Source: JADLCX01 sp964630785 (lineage in GTDB: Bacteria; Planctomycetota; Phycisphaerae; Phycisphaerales; UBA1924). Taken from it: a DNA stretch of 64,000 nucleotides. This document shows positions 8,493 through 17,316 of this stretch, piece by piece; within the stretch, counting starts at the first letter, position 1; every line of letters begins with the position of its first letter. The notes beneath the pieces were generated by a model. The model did not search any database. It was not told the origin of the DNA and saw only the letters and a list, made by a program, of their open reading frames with translations. The position numbers and the translations under genes are program-made. The stretch lies in assembly GCA_964630785.1 (NCBI GenBank), contig CAZVZG010000015.1, positions 58,348-122,347 of the forward strand. Reading direction: 5' to 3'.

Positions 8493-9290
8493 ATGCCCCG
8501 CATGCCGCAAGAGCCAGAAGCCTTCGCCGAACAGGTGGCGGCCCTGCTGCGCCGGCTGCACCCGGACCACGCCGTGCAGCTCTCCGGCCCGCGGGAGCTG
8601 ATCGTCAACGGGCGGCGGCTCGACCTGGAGAACCTCTTCCGCCTGGTCAGCCGCGACACCGACCGGGGCGTCGAGATCGTCGAGCACTACCTCGATCAGC
8701 TTTTCAGCGGCGAATCGATGCTGATGACCGCGGCGAGCTTCGACTTCGCCAAGCCGCGGATCATGCCGCGAATCCAGCCCGAGACCATCTTCGAGCACCT
8801 GGTGCGCGAGCAGGTGGCCTATGTGCCGTTTGTCAACGGGACGGTCGTGGTGTTCGTGCTCGACCTGCCGAACATGACCGTGAGCATCACGGCCGAGCAG
8901 ATGATCCGCTGGGGCGTGCAGGTCGAGGACCTCGACGAGATCGCCCGCAAAAACCTTGAGCAATACTCGCCCGAACTCAACGTGCAGATCGTCGAGAGCC
9001 GCGAGGGCGGCAAGGCCGCGCTGCTGAGCGAGCAGGACGGCTACGACGCGGCACGCCTGCTCCTGAGCAGGCTCTACCTGCGTCTGGCGCCGCAACTCGG
9101 CGGCGACTTCTACGTCGCCACGCCCGCGCGCGACATGTTCATCGCCATGACCGCCGGCCCGCAGCCGTTCATCCAGCGCCTGCTCGGACGCGTGCAGCAG
9201 GACTACAAGCGCCTGCCCTACCCGATCACGAGCGACTTGTTCTATGTGACGCGGGATGGGGTGGCGGGGACGCGGGAAGAGGCGGCGTGA
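8493..9290 (+). CDS. DUF1444 family protein (YtpQ-like)
   Basis: A 265-residue soluble protein resembling the DUF1444/YtpQ family, whose function is not established. The C-terminal half has the typical 'YVATPARDMFIAMTAG' segment followed by 'LPYPITSDLFYVTRDG'. The N-terminal half is helical, with 'NGRRLDLENLFRLVSR' near 35-50. No signal peptide or membrane segment is seen. The ATG at 8493 precedes the region of family resemblance. The gene points at rnr, and the two converge on an accessory insert; the first inverted-repeat element begins only seven bases after this gene's stop. Confidence 0.75.
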   Translation: MPRMPQEPEAFAEQVAALLRRLHPDHAVQLSGPRELIVNGRRLDLENLFRLVSRDTDRGVEIVEHYLDQLFSGESMLMTAASFDFAKPRIMPRIQPETIFEHLVREQVAYVPFVNGTVVVFVLDLPNMTVSITAEQMIRWGVQVEDLDEIARKNLEQYSPELNVQIVESREGGKAALLSEQDGYDAARLLLSRLYLRLAPQLGGDFYVATPARDMFIAMTAGPQPFIQRLLGRVQQDYKRLPYPITSDLFYVTRDGVAGTREEAA

Positions 9291-9297
9291 GTGAAGC

Positions 9298-9462
9298 GGG
9301 TGCCGTGGTCGGGCCGGCTCTGCGGAGCTGCCACAGACGGGCGACCTGTGGCAACAATTCGGGCTGGTTCGCATCGAGGGTCAGCCCGACGTGGCAAGAC
9401 CGCCGCGATCGAGCAATCCCCACAAGCCAACCCCTTGGCGCGGCAGCCTTACCACGGCACCC
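9298..9462 (+). repeat. Inverted-repeat-ended element, copy A
   Basis: A 165-base element ending in perfect 12-base inverted repeats: GGGTGCCGTGGT at 9298-9309 and its complement at 9451-9462. Inside are two further hairpins: an 8-bp stem (9329-9336 with 9346-9353, 9-base loop) and a 7-bp stem (9360-9366 with 9382-9388). A second, diverged copy lies in the same orientation at 10637-10828; the closest shared block reads CCCGACGTGGCAAG in both. Copy A starts seven bases after the DUF1444 stop. This fits a MITE-like non-autonomous element or a structured intergenic repeat that could also end transcription. I see no clear target-site duplication. Confidence 0.72.
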
Positions 9463-9489
9463 GGCTACTGTCGTTGACGAGCGCTGTGC

Positions 9490-9975
9490 TCTGATAGTCA
9501 AGTCGCAGCCAACACGACCACGCCGGACGCTGTATGGTTCACGGAGGTCGTCCGAAGGTTCGTCGCCTCGGTGCCCAAGGGGATGGCCAAGCCCGGGCTC
9601 CTGCTCCGTGACCGCGACGACAAGTTCGCGGTGGGGGACGGAGCCTTCGGCAGGGCGCTGGCCGCGGTCGGGATCGAGACCATGCGGCTGCCGCACCGGT
9701 CGCCCAACCTCAACGCCTACGCCGAGCGGCTCATCCAGAGCATAGAGGTCGAGTGCCTCGACCACTTTGTGGTCCTCGGCACCCGGCACCTGGACCACTT
9801 GCTGTCGGAGTACATCGATTACTTCAACCAACAGCGCCCGCACTCGTCCCTCGATTTGGCCACGCCGATGGGGCGGAAGCCGCCGGTACGCGCCGGGCCG
9901 GTCGAGCCCCGCGAAATCCGCTGCAAGGAGCAGCTCGGCGGCGTCATCAAGTACTACTACCGGAAGGCCGCATGA
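9490..9975 (+). pseudogene. Transposase remnant, integrase-core C-terminal part
   Basis: The frame encodes the later part of a DDE integrase-core transposase: 'LLLRDRDDKFAVG', then 'SPNLNAYAERLIQSIEVECL' and 'YIDYFNQQRPHSSLDLATPM', typical of IS3/IS481-related integrases. The Asp of 'RDRDDKF' and the Glu in 'NAYAER' fit the second and third catalytic acids. The N-terminal helix-turn-helix and the first Asp region are missing: the recognisable homology begins just past the right end of repeat copy A. A GTG at 9571 could start a shorter product, but that would lack the active-site start. I read this as a truncated insertion-sequence remnant. No ends of its own are visible. Confidence 0.8.
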
Positions 9976-10059
9976 CACGGTTTGCCCTCGAAATCCAGCC
10001 GAAATGCACGGACGGAATATTTGCACAGGACGCCGCTGCAACATGGAATCAGAACGCGC

Positions 10060-10416
10060 TCATTTTCGCGCATGTTTCCACGCGTCTGCGTCCAAGTCTA
10101 AGCTCTTCCTGCTGATTGAGAGTACTCTGCATACAACGTTGATGCGATCTTCCGCCCATTGCTTCTTTTCCAAATACTGAAACCGCAGCCCCTTCCATTT
10201 GCTCTGCAGCGTCATGACGCCGATGTCCGCATCATCATATCCAAACTCCGTCTTACACTCGGGGCAAATCCCAAATGATGCCACGCCCTTCATGTCGTAA
10301 GGAGCTTCACCGAGTTCGGCGTAGCCGCAGACGGGGCAAACCCACCGCAGCCCGTCGCTCAGAAGAGCGACAGTCTCGCCGTCAGCACAGTGAATGATTG
10401 TGTGCACAAAGCTCAT
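10060..10416 (-). CDS. Small CxxC zinc-ribbon protein of unknown function
   Basis: A protein of about 118 residues with two Cys pairs: 'WVCPVCGYAELGEAPYD' and 'FGICPECKTEFGYDDADIG'. This resembles the Cys-rich CPCC-type zinc ribbons often found as small accessory or immunity-like proteins. The C-terminal ~50 residues are predicted helical, with 'QSKWKGLRFQYLEKKQWAED'. Base composition is clearly lower in G+C than the neighbours, a sign of transfer. The ATG at 10416 lies one base after the TAA of the upstream truncated frame, so the two were probably translationally coupled; a TTG at 10425 is the alternative start. Function is not assigned. Confidence 0.65.
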   Translation of the reverse strand: MSFVHTIIHCADGETVALLSDGLRWVCPVCGYAELGEAPYDMKGVASFGICPECKTEFGYDDADIGVMTLQSKWKGLRFQYLEKKQWAEDRINVVCRVLSISRKSLDLDADAWKHARK

Positions 10417-10417
10417 G

Positions 10418-10636
10418 TTAGTCAACTACTCCCGGAGGCGTAATCAACGTACCAGGAGTGCCATCTTTTGTCAATTCCCGAAGGAAACAGGCATCCGGGT
10501 CCATGATATCCACCTCCAGCAGGGACTTCGTCTGGCCAGCCAATGGCTCTTCTACGTGCTTCACTACAAAGGCGTTCTTCGGCAGCCCGTTGTCTGGTCG
10601 AGGCCGTTTGTCGAGAACGATCTTCTCCCATGAGCC
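10418..10636 (-). pseudogene. 3' fragment of a gene cut by repeat copy B
   Basis: A protein-like frame with no start, beginning exactly at the edge of repeat copy B and reading 'SWEKIVLDKRPRPDNGLPKN', 'AFVVKHVEEPLAGQTKSLLE' and 'VDIMDPDACFLRELTKDG', then stopping with TAA at 10418, one base before the ATG of the zinc-ribbon gene. Composition matches that gene rather than the chromosome. The 5' part appears to have been removed or displaced at the repeat. I do not recognise the family. A pair with a large upstream protein and a small partner would fit a toxin-immunity or toxin-antitoxin arrangement, but this is only a guess from layout. Confidence 0.55.
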
Positions 10637-10828
10637 GGGTGCCGTTCCGGCAGGTTCTCCATCCCAATCGGTTGAGCCGGCTCTGCGGCTCGGCCACGGA
10701 CGGGCGATGTTGCGGCAGAAAGTCCGCATGGTCCGCATCGACGACCGGCCCGACGTGGCAAGGCCGCCGCGATCGAGCAATCCACACCCACACCAACCTC
10801 TTGGCGCGGAAGCCTTATCACGGCGCCC
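10637..10828 (+). repeat. Inverted-repeat-ended element, copy B
   Basis: A 192-base diverged copy of the element at 9298-9462, in the same orientation. It begins with GGGTGCCGT (10637-10645) and ends with ACGGCGCCC (10820-10828), which pair with one mismatch. Relative to copy A it carries about 27 extra bases just inside the left end. The shared core includes GCCGGCTCTGCGG, CCCGACGTGGCAAG and GCCGCGATCGAGCAATCC. It ends ten bases beyond the stop of the leftward rnr gene, so both copies sit just past the stop codons of two converging genes. Confidence 0.68.
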
Positions 10829-10838
10829 AACCTTGGCT

Positions 10839-13313
10839 TTACCGCCCTTTCCCCTTCTTCTTCTTCCCCGCCCGATGCTCGGGCTTGCCGCGATCTCGCT
10901 GCTTGCTCTTGCGGGCGCGGCGGTCGGCGCCGGTGGATCGCTTGCGGGCCTCGTCGTCGTCGCGCTCGGACTTGGCCCGGCCGTTGCCGCCGGGGCGCGT
11001 GGGCGCGGGCTTGACCTTCTTGAGCTTGCCCGCTTCGCGTGAGCGCGGGTCGGCGATGATGAGGTCCATCCGGCGCAGGGGCAGGTCGATGGCCGCGATG
11101 ACCACGCTCACGCGGTCGCCCACGGCGAAGGATCGGCCGGTGCTCGCGTTGACGAGCGCCCCGGAGCGTTGGTCGATGGTCCACCGCCCGCCGCCGTAGG
11201 CCGAGCCGGTGGGCAGGTCGGCGATTTTGATCATGCCGTCGGCGAGGTACTTCTCGATCTGCACAAAGACGCCCGCGTTGGTCACGCCGGTGACGATGCC
11301 GGGGAACGCCTCGCCCAGGTGGCTGGTGAGCAGTTGCAGCACCAGGAACTGGCGCAGGCTCTGCTCGGCCTGCTCGGCGTTCACTTCCGTTTGTGTGCAG
11401 TGGCGGCCGATCTGGACCAGCTCCTCCTCGCTCAACACGCCCCCCGCCGCGTCCAGGTCCATGAGCGCCTGGCCGAGCCGCTTGCGGGCCTTGTCGTTCC
11501 GCGGCCGGTCGTGCCCGTTGTCGGTCTGGCGCAGGTAGGCCCGCAGGGCCCGGTGCACGGTCAGGTCGGGGTAGCGCCGGATCGGGCTGGTGAAGTGCGC
11601 GTACGCCTCGCTGGCGAGGGCGAAGTGGCCGATGTCGGCGGGCGAATACTCGGCCTTGGTCAGCGTGCGCAGCACGGCGAAGTGGACGGCGCGGGCCGCG
11701 GGCGTGCCGGCGGTGGCGTCGAGCAGCGACTGCAACTCCTGTCGCGTCGGGTTCCTTGGGATCGCGAAGCCCGCGACCCGGGCCGTTTGGCGCAGCTCGG
11801 TCACGTCGCCGGGCGCGGGCTCGGGGTGGACCCGGCGCAGCAGCGGCACGAGCATGCCGTCGAAGAGCCGGGCCAGCACCTCGTTGGCCTCGACCATGAA
11901 CATCTCGATGATCGTGTGGGTGAAGGCGTCGTCCTCGGGCACGGCGTCGATCACATGGCCGGCGTCGTCGTAGACGAGCACGGCCTCGGGCAGTTCGAGG
12001 TGGATCATGCCCGCCTTGCGCCGTCGCTGACGGATGGCCTTGGCGAGCGCATCCATCTCTCGCAGGGTCTTGACGAGCTCGTCGGTGTACTTCGGCTCGG
12101 TCTTGGCGTGCTTGCGGGCCTCGCGCAGGTCGCCGTCGATGAGCGCCTGGGCCTCCAGGTAGGTCAGCCGCTTGGCCGACTTGATCGCCGTGGCCGCGAC
12201 GCGCTCGGTGATGATGTTGCCGTCGCGATCGTAACTCATGAACGACGACTTGCAGAACCGCACCACGCCCTCGGCCAGCGAGCAGATGCCGTTGCTGAGC
12301 ACCTCGGGCAGCATCGGGATGACCAATCGCGGCAGATAGACGCTGTTGCCGCGCTCGCGGGCCTCGACATCGAGCGCCGAGCCGGGCTCGATGAAGTGGG
12401 CCACATCGGCGATGTGCACGCCCAGGTCCCAGCCGTCGGCGGTGCGCCTGAGGCTGATCGCGTCGTCGTAGTCCTTGGCGTCGGGCGGGTCGATCGTGCA
12501 GATGAACTCGGCGGTGAGGTCGGTCCGCTCGTGCTTGTCGTAGCCCTTCCTGGCCGCGAGCGAGACTTCCTCGTCGAACCGCGTCGTCGCGCGCCGCGCC
12601 TGCTCGACGCACTCGCGCGGGAACTCGCCGGGCAGACCATAAGCCTCGATGGTCGCCTGGGTCTCGACGTCGGGCAGGCCGGCCTCGCCGAGCACTTTGA
12701 CGATGACACCCTCGGCGAGGGCCCCTCCGCCCCCCGGGCCCCCTTCGGGATACCGCGTGATCTCGACGCTCACCTTGTCGCCGCTGCGGGCGTTCTTGAC
12801 TGCCGGATCCTTCACGACGATCGGCTGGGTCAACTCGCGCCCGTCGGGGTAGACCAGCCACATGCTGCCTCGCTGGGCGAGCTCGCCGGTGAAGCTGGCC
12901 CGCTTTCGTTGGAGCACTTCGACGATCTGGCCGGCGACCTCGCGGTCTCCGCCGCGGTAGTGGCGCGACACCGCGGCCCGAACCGTGTCGCCCGTGAGCG
13001 CATCGCCCACGGCGTCGGGCGGAACGAACAGGTCGCCCTCGCGGTACGCCCGGTCGGGGATCACAAAGCCGAACCCGCGCGGGTTCTTCCGGAACCTCCC
13101 GGAGATCTCCTCGGGCATCGGCGGTAATCGCACGTTGCCCGCGCCGTCGAGCGCCACCACACCCGCGCCGGCCATCGCCCGCACAGCGCTCTCGAACTCT
13201 TCCCGTTCGTCGTCGGCGATGCCCAGGTCGCGCGTCAACTCTTCGAGCGGCGCGGGCTGGTACCGGTCGTGGGCGAGGTGTGCGATCAGGCGGGATTGGT
13301 ATTTCAGTGACAT
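10839..13313 (-). CDS. rnr: Ribonuclease R (RNB-family 3'-5' exoribonuclease)
   Basis: An 824-residue exoribonuclease that degrades structured RNA from the 3' end. Order of parts: an N-terminal helical region, OB-fold cold-shock domains with 'RKNPRGFGFVIPDR' (about 75-88), the catalytic RNB domain with 'TIDPPDAKDYDDAIS' (about 273-287, metal-binding Asps) and 'TSPIRRYPDLTVHRALRAYL' (about 578-597), a C-terminal S1 domain ('GIVTGVTNAGVFVQIEKYL', about 675-693), and a Lys/Arg-rich tail. This order and length are those of RNase R. The basic tail is typical and may aid RNA or ribosome contact. The gene stands alone on the minus strand; repeat copy B lies ten bases past its stop. The start at 13313 gives the expected N terminus. 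Confidence 0.95.
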   Translation of the reverse strand: MSLKYQSRLIAHLAHDRYQPAPLEELTRDLGIADDEREEFESAVRAMAGAGVVALDGAGNVRLPPMPEEISGRFRKNPRGFGFVIPDRAYREGDLFVPPDAVGDALTGDTVRAAVSRHYRGGDREVAGQIVEVLQRKRASFTGELAQRGSMWLVYPDGRELTQPIVVKDPAVKNARSGDKVSVEITRYPEGGPGGGGALAEGVIVKVLGEAGLPDVETQATIEAYGLPGEFPRECVEQARRATTRFDEEVSLAARKGYDKHERTDLTAEFICTIDPPDAKDYDDAISLRRTADGWDLGVHIADVAHFIEPGSALDVEARERGNSVYLPRLVIPMLPEVLSNGICSLAEGVVRFCKSSFMSYDRDGNIITERVAATAIKSAKRLTYLEAQALIDGDLREARKHAKTEPKYTDELVKTLREMDALAKAIRQRRRKAGMIHLELPEAVLVYDDAGHVIDAVPEDDAFTHTIIEMFMVEANEVLARLFDGMLVPLLRRVHPEPAPGDVTELRQTARVAGFAIPRNPTRQELQSLLDATAGTPAARAVHFAVLRTLTKAEYSPADIGHFALASEAYAHFTSPIRRYPDLTVHRALRAYLRQTDNGHDRPRNDKARKRLGQALMDLDAAGGVLSEEELVQIGRHCTQTEVNAEQAEQSLRQFLVLQLLTSHLGEAFPGIVTGVTNAGVFVQIEKYLADGMIKIADLPTGSAYGGGRWTIDQRSGALVNASTGRSFAVGDRVSVVIAAIDLPLRRMDLIIADPRSREAGKLKKVKPAPTRPGGNGRAKSERDDDEARKRSTGADRRARKSKQRDRGKPEHRAGKKKKGKGR

Positions 13314-13413
13314 GCTGGCCCGAGAGGCGAGGCCGCCTCTCCGTTGGTTCCTCTCGCACGCAGACTATCGCCGCCGCTGACGATCCGCAAAGCGCCCGCC
13401 CCCCCCGCCCCGC

Positions 13414-14460
13414 TCAGATCTGCGAGGCGTACGCCGCGAGCGTCTGCCGGAACGGACGCGGCGTGAGCCCGAGGTCCAGCTTCGCCTTGGTCGGGTCGGC
13501 GACCGAGTCCTCAGCGCCCATGAGCGCCTGCCCGCGATCGAATGGCAGCAGCCTTCCGAGCCCGAGCTCGCCGGCGAGACCCGCGATGATCGCGGCGTGC
13601 TCGCCGGGAACGAAGAACGGCTTGAGTTTCGCGTTCGACCCCGGGATCGTGTCGCGCAGGCACTCCAGGGCGGTCGGCCAAGTGAGCGCGTCGGGCCCCA
13701 CGAGGTTGTAGACCTCGCCGATGCTCTGCGGACGGGCGATCGCCTCGGCAAACGCAAAGGCGACGTCCTCGACCGCGACCGGCTGCACGCTCGGCGCGAC
13801 CCAGTCCACTCGACCCGCGGGCACGCGCAGGTCGACCAGCCTGCGGGCGAAGTAGGGCAGGAAGCAGAACGGCGGCACCTCGCCCGCGCACACGCCCGCG
13901 ATCATCTGGATGAACTCCGCGTCCGGGCCGTGGATGAGCGACGGGCGGAAGATCGTCCAATCAAGATCGGTCCCATCGTCGAACGATCGGCGAACGTACC
14001 GCTCCGCCTCCCACTTGGTCTTCTGGTACTCGGCGCGCCCGTCGGGCCCGACGCCCAGGGCCGACATGTGGACGTATCGCTTCACCCCGGCCGCGCGGCA
14101 GGCGTCCACCACGCGCCGCGTCGCCTCGACGTGCATGCGCTGGAACGTCTGGGGTCGGTCGGTCGACTCGCCGCGCACCTCGCGGATGATGCCGACCAGG
14201 TGGACGCACGCATCGACCGGTCCTCCGGTGGGCTGCCTGAGCAGCCGCCCCAGCGCGGCGTCGTCGCAGATATCGCCGACAACCCACTCGACACGGGCCG
14301 CGTCGGCCCCGAGAACCTCGCTCGCCTTGGCGACATCGCGGACCAACCCGCGCACCGACCACCCGCGAGAAAGCAGTTCGCGCACGACGTACCGCCCGAC
14401 GAAGCCGGAAGCGCCGGTCACGGCGACGGTGCGGGGGGCGTTGTTGGCGGCGTTGGTCAT
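13414..14460 (-). CDS. NAD(P)-binding NDUFA9-like epimerase/dehydratase
   Basis: A 348-residue atypical short-chain dehydrogenase. The Rossmann motif is 'VAVTGASGFVGRYVVRELLS' near residues 11-30, followed by 'LVRDVAKASE' and 'YVHMSALGVGPDGRAEYQKT', where the Tyr and Lys of the SDR active site sit in 'EYQKTK'. The sequence from 'TIFRPSLIHGP' on resembles the NDUFA9-like branch used for complex I accessory proteins and related bacterial oxidoreductases. Substrate is unknown. The ATG at 14460 starts just before the Rossmann fold; the frame is open upstream but not protein-like. It diverges from the gene at 14601. Confidence 0.82.
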   Translation of the reverse strand: MTNAANNAPRTVAVTGASGFVGRYVVRELLSRGWSVRGLVRDVAKASEVLGADAARVEWVVGDICDDAALGRLLRQPTGGPVDACVHLVGIIREVRGESTDRPQTFQRMHVEATRRVVDACRAAGVKRYVHMSALGVGPDGRAEYQKTKWEAERYVRRSFDDGTDLDWTIFRPSLIHGPDAEFIQMIAGVCAGEVPPFCFLPYFARRLVDLRVPAGRVDWVAPSVQPVAVEDVAFAFAEAIARPQSIGEVYNLVGPDALTWPTALECLRDTIPGSNAKLKPFFVPGEHAAIIAGLAGELGLGRLLPFDRGQALMGAEDSVADPTKAKLDLGLTPRPFRQTLAAYASQI

Positions 14461-14600
14461 GGTGGATCGCACCCCGGGAGGGTTCTGGCGGACAGGGAGG
14501 CGTGCGGCCGTACGGCCGCGATGGCGATGGTAGCCGAACGCCCGGCCCGGCCGGGAGCGGACGGTGCTTCCTGAGCATCGATCCGCTAGCATCTGGGGCC

Positions 14601-15428
14601 ATGGGCAACCAGCAGTGGGTCCATCTCGTCATCATCCTGCTCGTGGTGTCGATGTCGGTGCTGAGCTGGCTGTACCGCCAGTTCAAGGCTTATCAGTCGA
14701 ATCAGGCGGGCAAGGTCGCGGCCCAGCGGCGGCGCGAACAGGTGCTCCGCACCGGCCGGGCCGACGAGCCCTCGGTCGCTGTTCCGCCCGCGAGGGGAGT
14801 GAGTGTCCACGACGACGCCCGCAAGAAGTTGATGGAGCTCGCGGCCCGACGCAAGGCCCAACTCGAAGAAATGGCCCGGCGTGCCGCGGCCGGCGGCGGA
14901 GTCGGCTCGGCTCCCCGTCCCACCGCTCCGCTTCCAGCGCCCGTGCGGCGCGCGCCGGCAGCGCCTTCACCCAAGCGCCCCATCGCTCGCCCGGCGCAAC
15001 AGCCCACCCCCCCTCAGCCGGTTCGCGGCGTCCCCTCGCAGCGACAACGCCAGGCCGAGCTTGAACAGGCCCGTCGCCGCCAGGAACTGCGGGCTCGCGC
15101 TGAAGCGACCCGCCAGCGAGCCGAGCGCGAGCGGGCCGCCCGTGAACAAGCGCAAACCGCGGCCGGCACAACCATCACCACCACCGAGCCCAACCAGCCG
15201 GCGGAAGGCCCGGGCATCGAGGCCTCGCAGATCTCCGACGCGGGCGTTGTGGGTCAACCCCGTTCCACCGCCCGCTCGCAACTGGCCGCAACGATCGCCG
15301 GTCTGAAGATGGGGGCCAACACGCCCAGAGCCGCCGCCGAGGCGTGGCGCCGCGCGATCGTGATGACCGAGATCCTCGGGCCATCGATCGCGATGCGCGG
15401 GGCTACGGAGCCCCCGGACCACGCTTGA
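14601..15428 (+). CDS. Membrane-anchored low-complexity protein of unknown function
   Basis: A 275-residue protein with one N-terminal membrane segment (about residues 7-24, 'VHLVIILLVVSMSVLSWLY'), then a charged helix ending in 'ARKKLMELAARRKAQLEEMA', a Pro/Ala/Arg-rich linker, a likely coiled coil of Arg/Glu/Ala repeats (about 150-195), and a short C-terminal helix with 'AAAEAWRRAIVMTEILG'. The architecture suggests a cytoplasmic coiled coil tethered to the inner membrane. No family is recognised. It is convergent with the antiporter gene at 15462-17222 (33-base gap). The ATG at 14601 places the membrane segment correctly. Confidence 0.68.
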   Translation: MGNQQWVHLVIILLVVSMSVLSWLYRQFKAYQSNQAGKVAAQRRREQVLRTGRADEPSVAVPPARGVSVHDDARKKLMELAARRKAQLEEMARRAAAGGGVGSAPRPTAPLPAPVRRAPAAPSPKRPIARPAQQPTPPQPVRGVPSQRQRQAELEQARRRQELRARAEATRQRAERERAAREQAQTAAGTTITTTEPNQPAEGPGIEASQISDAGVVGQPRSTARSQLAATIAGLKMGANTPRAAAEAWRRAIVMTEILGPSIAMRGATEPPDHA

Positions 15429-15461
15429 TTCGCTCTTGCTTGTGCGCGCCGGCGCCGGCAC

Positions 15462-17222
15462 TCAGGCCTTCATCCGCCAGACCTCCCGAATCGCGTCGAG
15501 CATCCGGTCGGTTGTCGCGGCGTCCATGCCTCGCAGTTCCATGACCTGCCGGGCCATTCCGACGCCCGTCTCGCCCTCTTCAAAGACCGTCCGCGTGCTG
15601 CCCGCGTTCCGCAGGTCGTCCTTCTCGGCAAGGTACCTCGCCCGCATGACGATCTTCATCTGGGGGTTCAGGTCGTGCGCCGCATGCACCAGGTCGGCTC
15701 GCCCGGTGGCGTTGGGGATGGTGACCACCAGGTACGCCGCGCGGCGGACCCCGGCCTGCTCCAGGATTTCCGGTCGCGTCGCGTCGCCGTAGATCGCGGT
15801 TCGCCCCGCGCTGGTCAAGGCCTCCACGGCGGCGAGATTCATCTCGACGATCACGGTGTGCAGGCCTGCGTCCCGCAGGAGCGCATCGACGACCCGACCG
15901 ACGGGCCCGTACCCGACGATCACCGCGATGGGCTTGCCGACCGACGCGATGGCCCGTTCGGCGGGCGAGTTGATCGCGTGCCGGCACCGCTCGGATCGAG
16001 CGTTGAGCAGCCTCCAAAGCAACGGCCACCGGCGCACGCCGCGTTCGACGCGATCAAGCGAGCCAAACAGAAGCGGGTTGAGCGTGATGGAGATCATGGC
16101 CGCCCCGATGAGGATGTGGCGGCCGTCGTCGGGGATGAGCCCGTGCTCGAAGGCCACCTCGCCGAGGATGAACGAGAACTCCCCGATCTGCGCCAGTCCG
16201 ATGGCGACGGTGAGGGCGGTCCTCGCCGGGTAACCCAGGATCGCCACGATCACGAGCGCCGCCAGCGGTTTGACCAGCAGCACAACCCCAAGGGCGCAAG
16301 CAACCATGCCCGGTTGCTCGACGAGGAACTTCGGGTCAAAGAGCATGCCGACGGCCACGAAGAACAGGACGGAAAAGGCGTCGCGCAGGGGTAAGGCATC
16401 GGCGGCGGCTTGGTGGCTCGTGGGCGACTGCGCCACCACCATCCCCGCCAGAAACGCGCCCAACGCGACCGAGGCCCCGAATACCACCGACGATCCGACC
16501 GCGATCGCGATCGACATCACCAGCACCGTCAGCGTGAAGAGCTCGCGTGAACGGAGTTTGGCCACCTGAGCCAGAATCCACGGCACTACCCGCGAACCCG
16601 CGAAGAGCACGATGAGCACCAACGCCCCGAGTTTGAGCACCGCCCAGCCGATCGTCGCCAACCCGCCGACGCCTCCGCCCGCCTCCTCGGCGCCGGCGTG
16701 CCCACCCGGGCCCAGCAGGGGCACGAACACCAGCGCCAGCACCGTAAAAATATCCTCGACAATGAGCCATCCCACGGCGACGTGCCCGTGCGATGTGTTG
16801 AGCATGTCCTTGTCCATCAGCACGCGCAGCAGCACCACCGTGCTGGCGACGGCCATCGCCATGCCCAAAACCGCCCCCGATTTCCACGACCAGCCGAAGT
16901 AGTGGAACGCCAGCATCGCCAGGATCGTGGCCGCGAGGCTCTGGCCGATCGCCCCCGGAATCGCGACCCCCTTGACGGCCAGAAGGTCTTTGAGGTGGAA
17001 GTGCAGGCCGACGCCGAACATCATCAGGATGACGCCCACCTCCGCGAGCTGTTGGGCCAGGTGCTTGTCGCCGACATATCCCGGCGTGTACGGGCCGATC
17101 ACCACGCCCGCCAGCAGATAACCGACGATCGGCGAGAGGCCGATGCGCTGGGTGATGAGCCCGAGCACCCACGCGGCGGCGAACGCCGCGGCGATGGTCG
17201 TCAACAGGGGCAGATCGTGCAT
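15462..17222 (-). CDS. CPA2 cation/proton antiporter with RCK domain (YbaL/Kef type)
   Basis: A 586-residue inner-membrane protein. The first ~400 residues form the sodium/proton-exchanger fold with about 12 membrane segments; 'GLSPIVGYLLAGVVIGPYTP' near residue 30 and 'VGLHFHLKDL' are characteristic of KefB/YbaL/RosB. After the last segment, a cytosolic RCK/TrkA-N domain follows (about 425-545), with 'AVIVGYGPVGRVVDALLRDA' as the nucleotide-binding Gly motif and 'AIYGDATRPEILEQAGV' next. Such proteins exchange K+ or Na+ for protons, with nucleotide gating. The C-terminal ~40 residues include a helix with 'MARQVMELRGMDAATTDRML'. Ion choice is not decided by the sequence. No partner KefF/KefG-like gene is adjacent. 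Confidence 0.9.
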   Translation of the reverse strand: MHDLPLLTTIAAAFAAAWVLGLITQRIGLSPIVGYLLAGVVIGPYTPGYVGDKHLAQQLAEVGVILMMFGVGLHFHLKDLLAVKGVAIPGAIGQSLAATILAMLAFHYFGWSWKSGAVLGMAMAVASTVVLLRVLMDKDMLNTSHGHVAVGWLIVEDIFTVLALVFVPLLGPGGHAGAEEAGGGVGGLATIGWAVLKLGALVLIVLFAGSRVVPWILAQVAKLRSRELFTLTVLVMSIAIAVGSSVVFGASVALGAFLAGMVVAQSPTSHQAAADALPLRDAFSVLFFVAVGMLFDPKFLVEQPGMVACALGVVLLVKPLAALVIVAILGYPARTALTVAIGLAQIGEFSFILGEVAFEHGLIPDDGRHILIGAAMISITLNPLLFGSLDRVERGVRRWPLLWRLLNARSERCRHAINSPAERAIASVGKPIAVIVGYGPVGRVVDALLRDAGLHTVIVEMNLAAVEALTSAGRTAIYGDATRPEILEQAGVRRAAYLVVTIPNATGRADLVHAAHDLNPQMKIVMRARYLAEKDDLRNAGSTRTVFEEGETGVGMARQVMELRGMDAATTDRMLDAIREVWRMKA

Positions 17223-17316
17223 GAGGCCGTCTCCGCACCGGGACCTTCCCGATGCGGCGGAGCTTATGCGGGTGGGCGCTCGGTTTGCCCGCGGATCGCA
17301 CGAACCCTCGAATCTT

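Noticed and set aside
10564..13359. Open frame of 931 codons overlapping rnr on the same strand
   Set aside because: A shifted frame of rnr; the RNB and S1 motifs are in the other frame.
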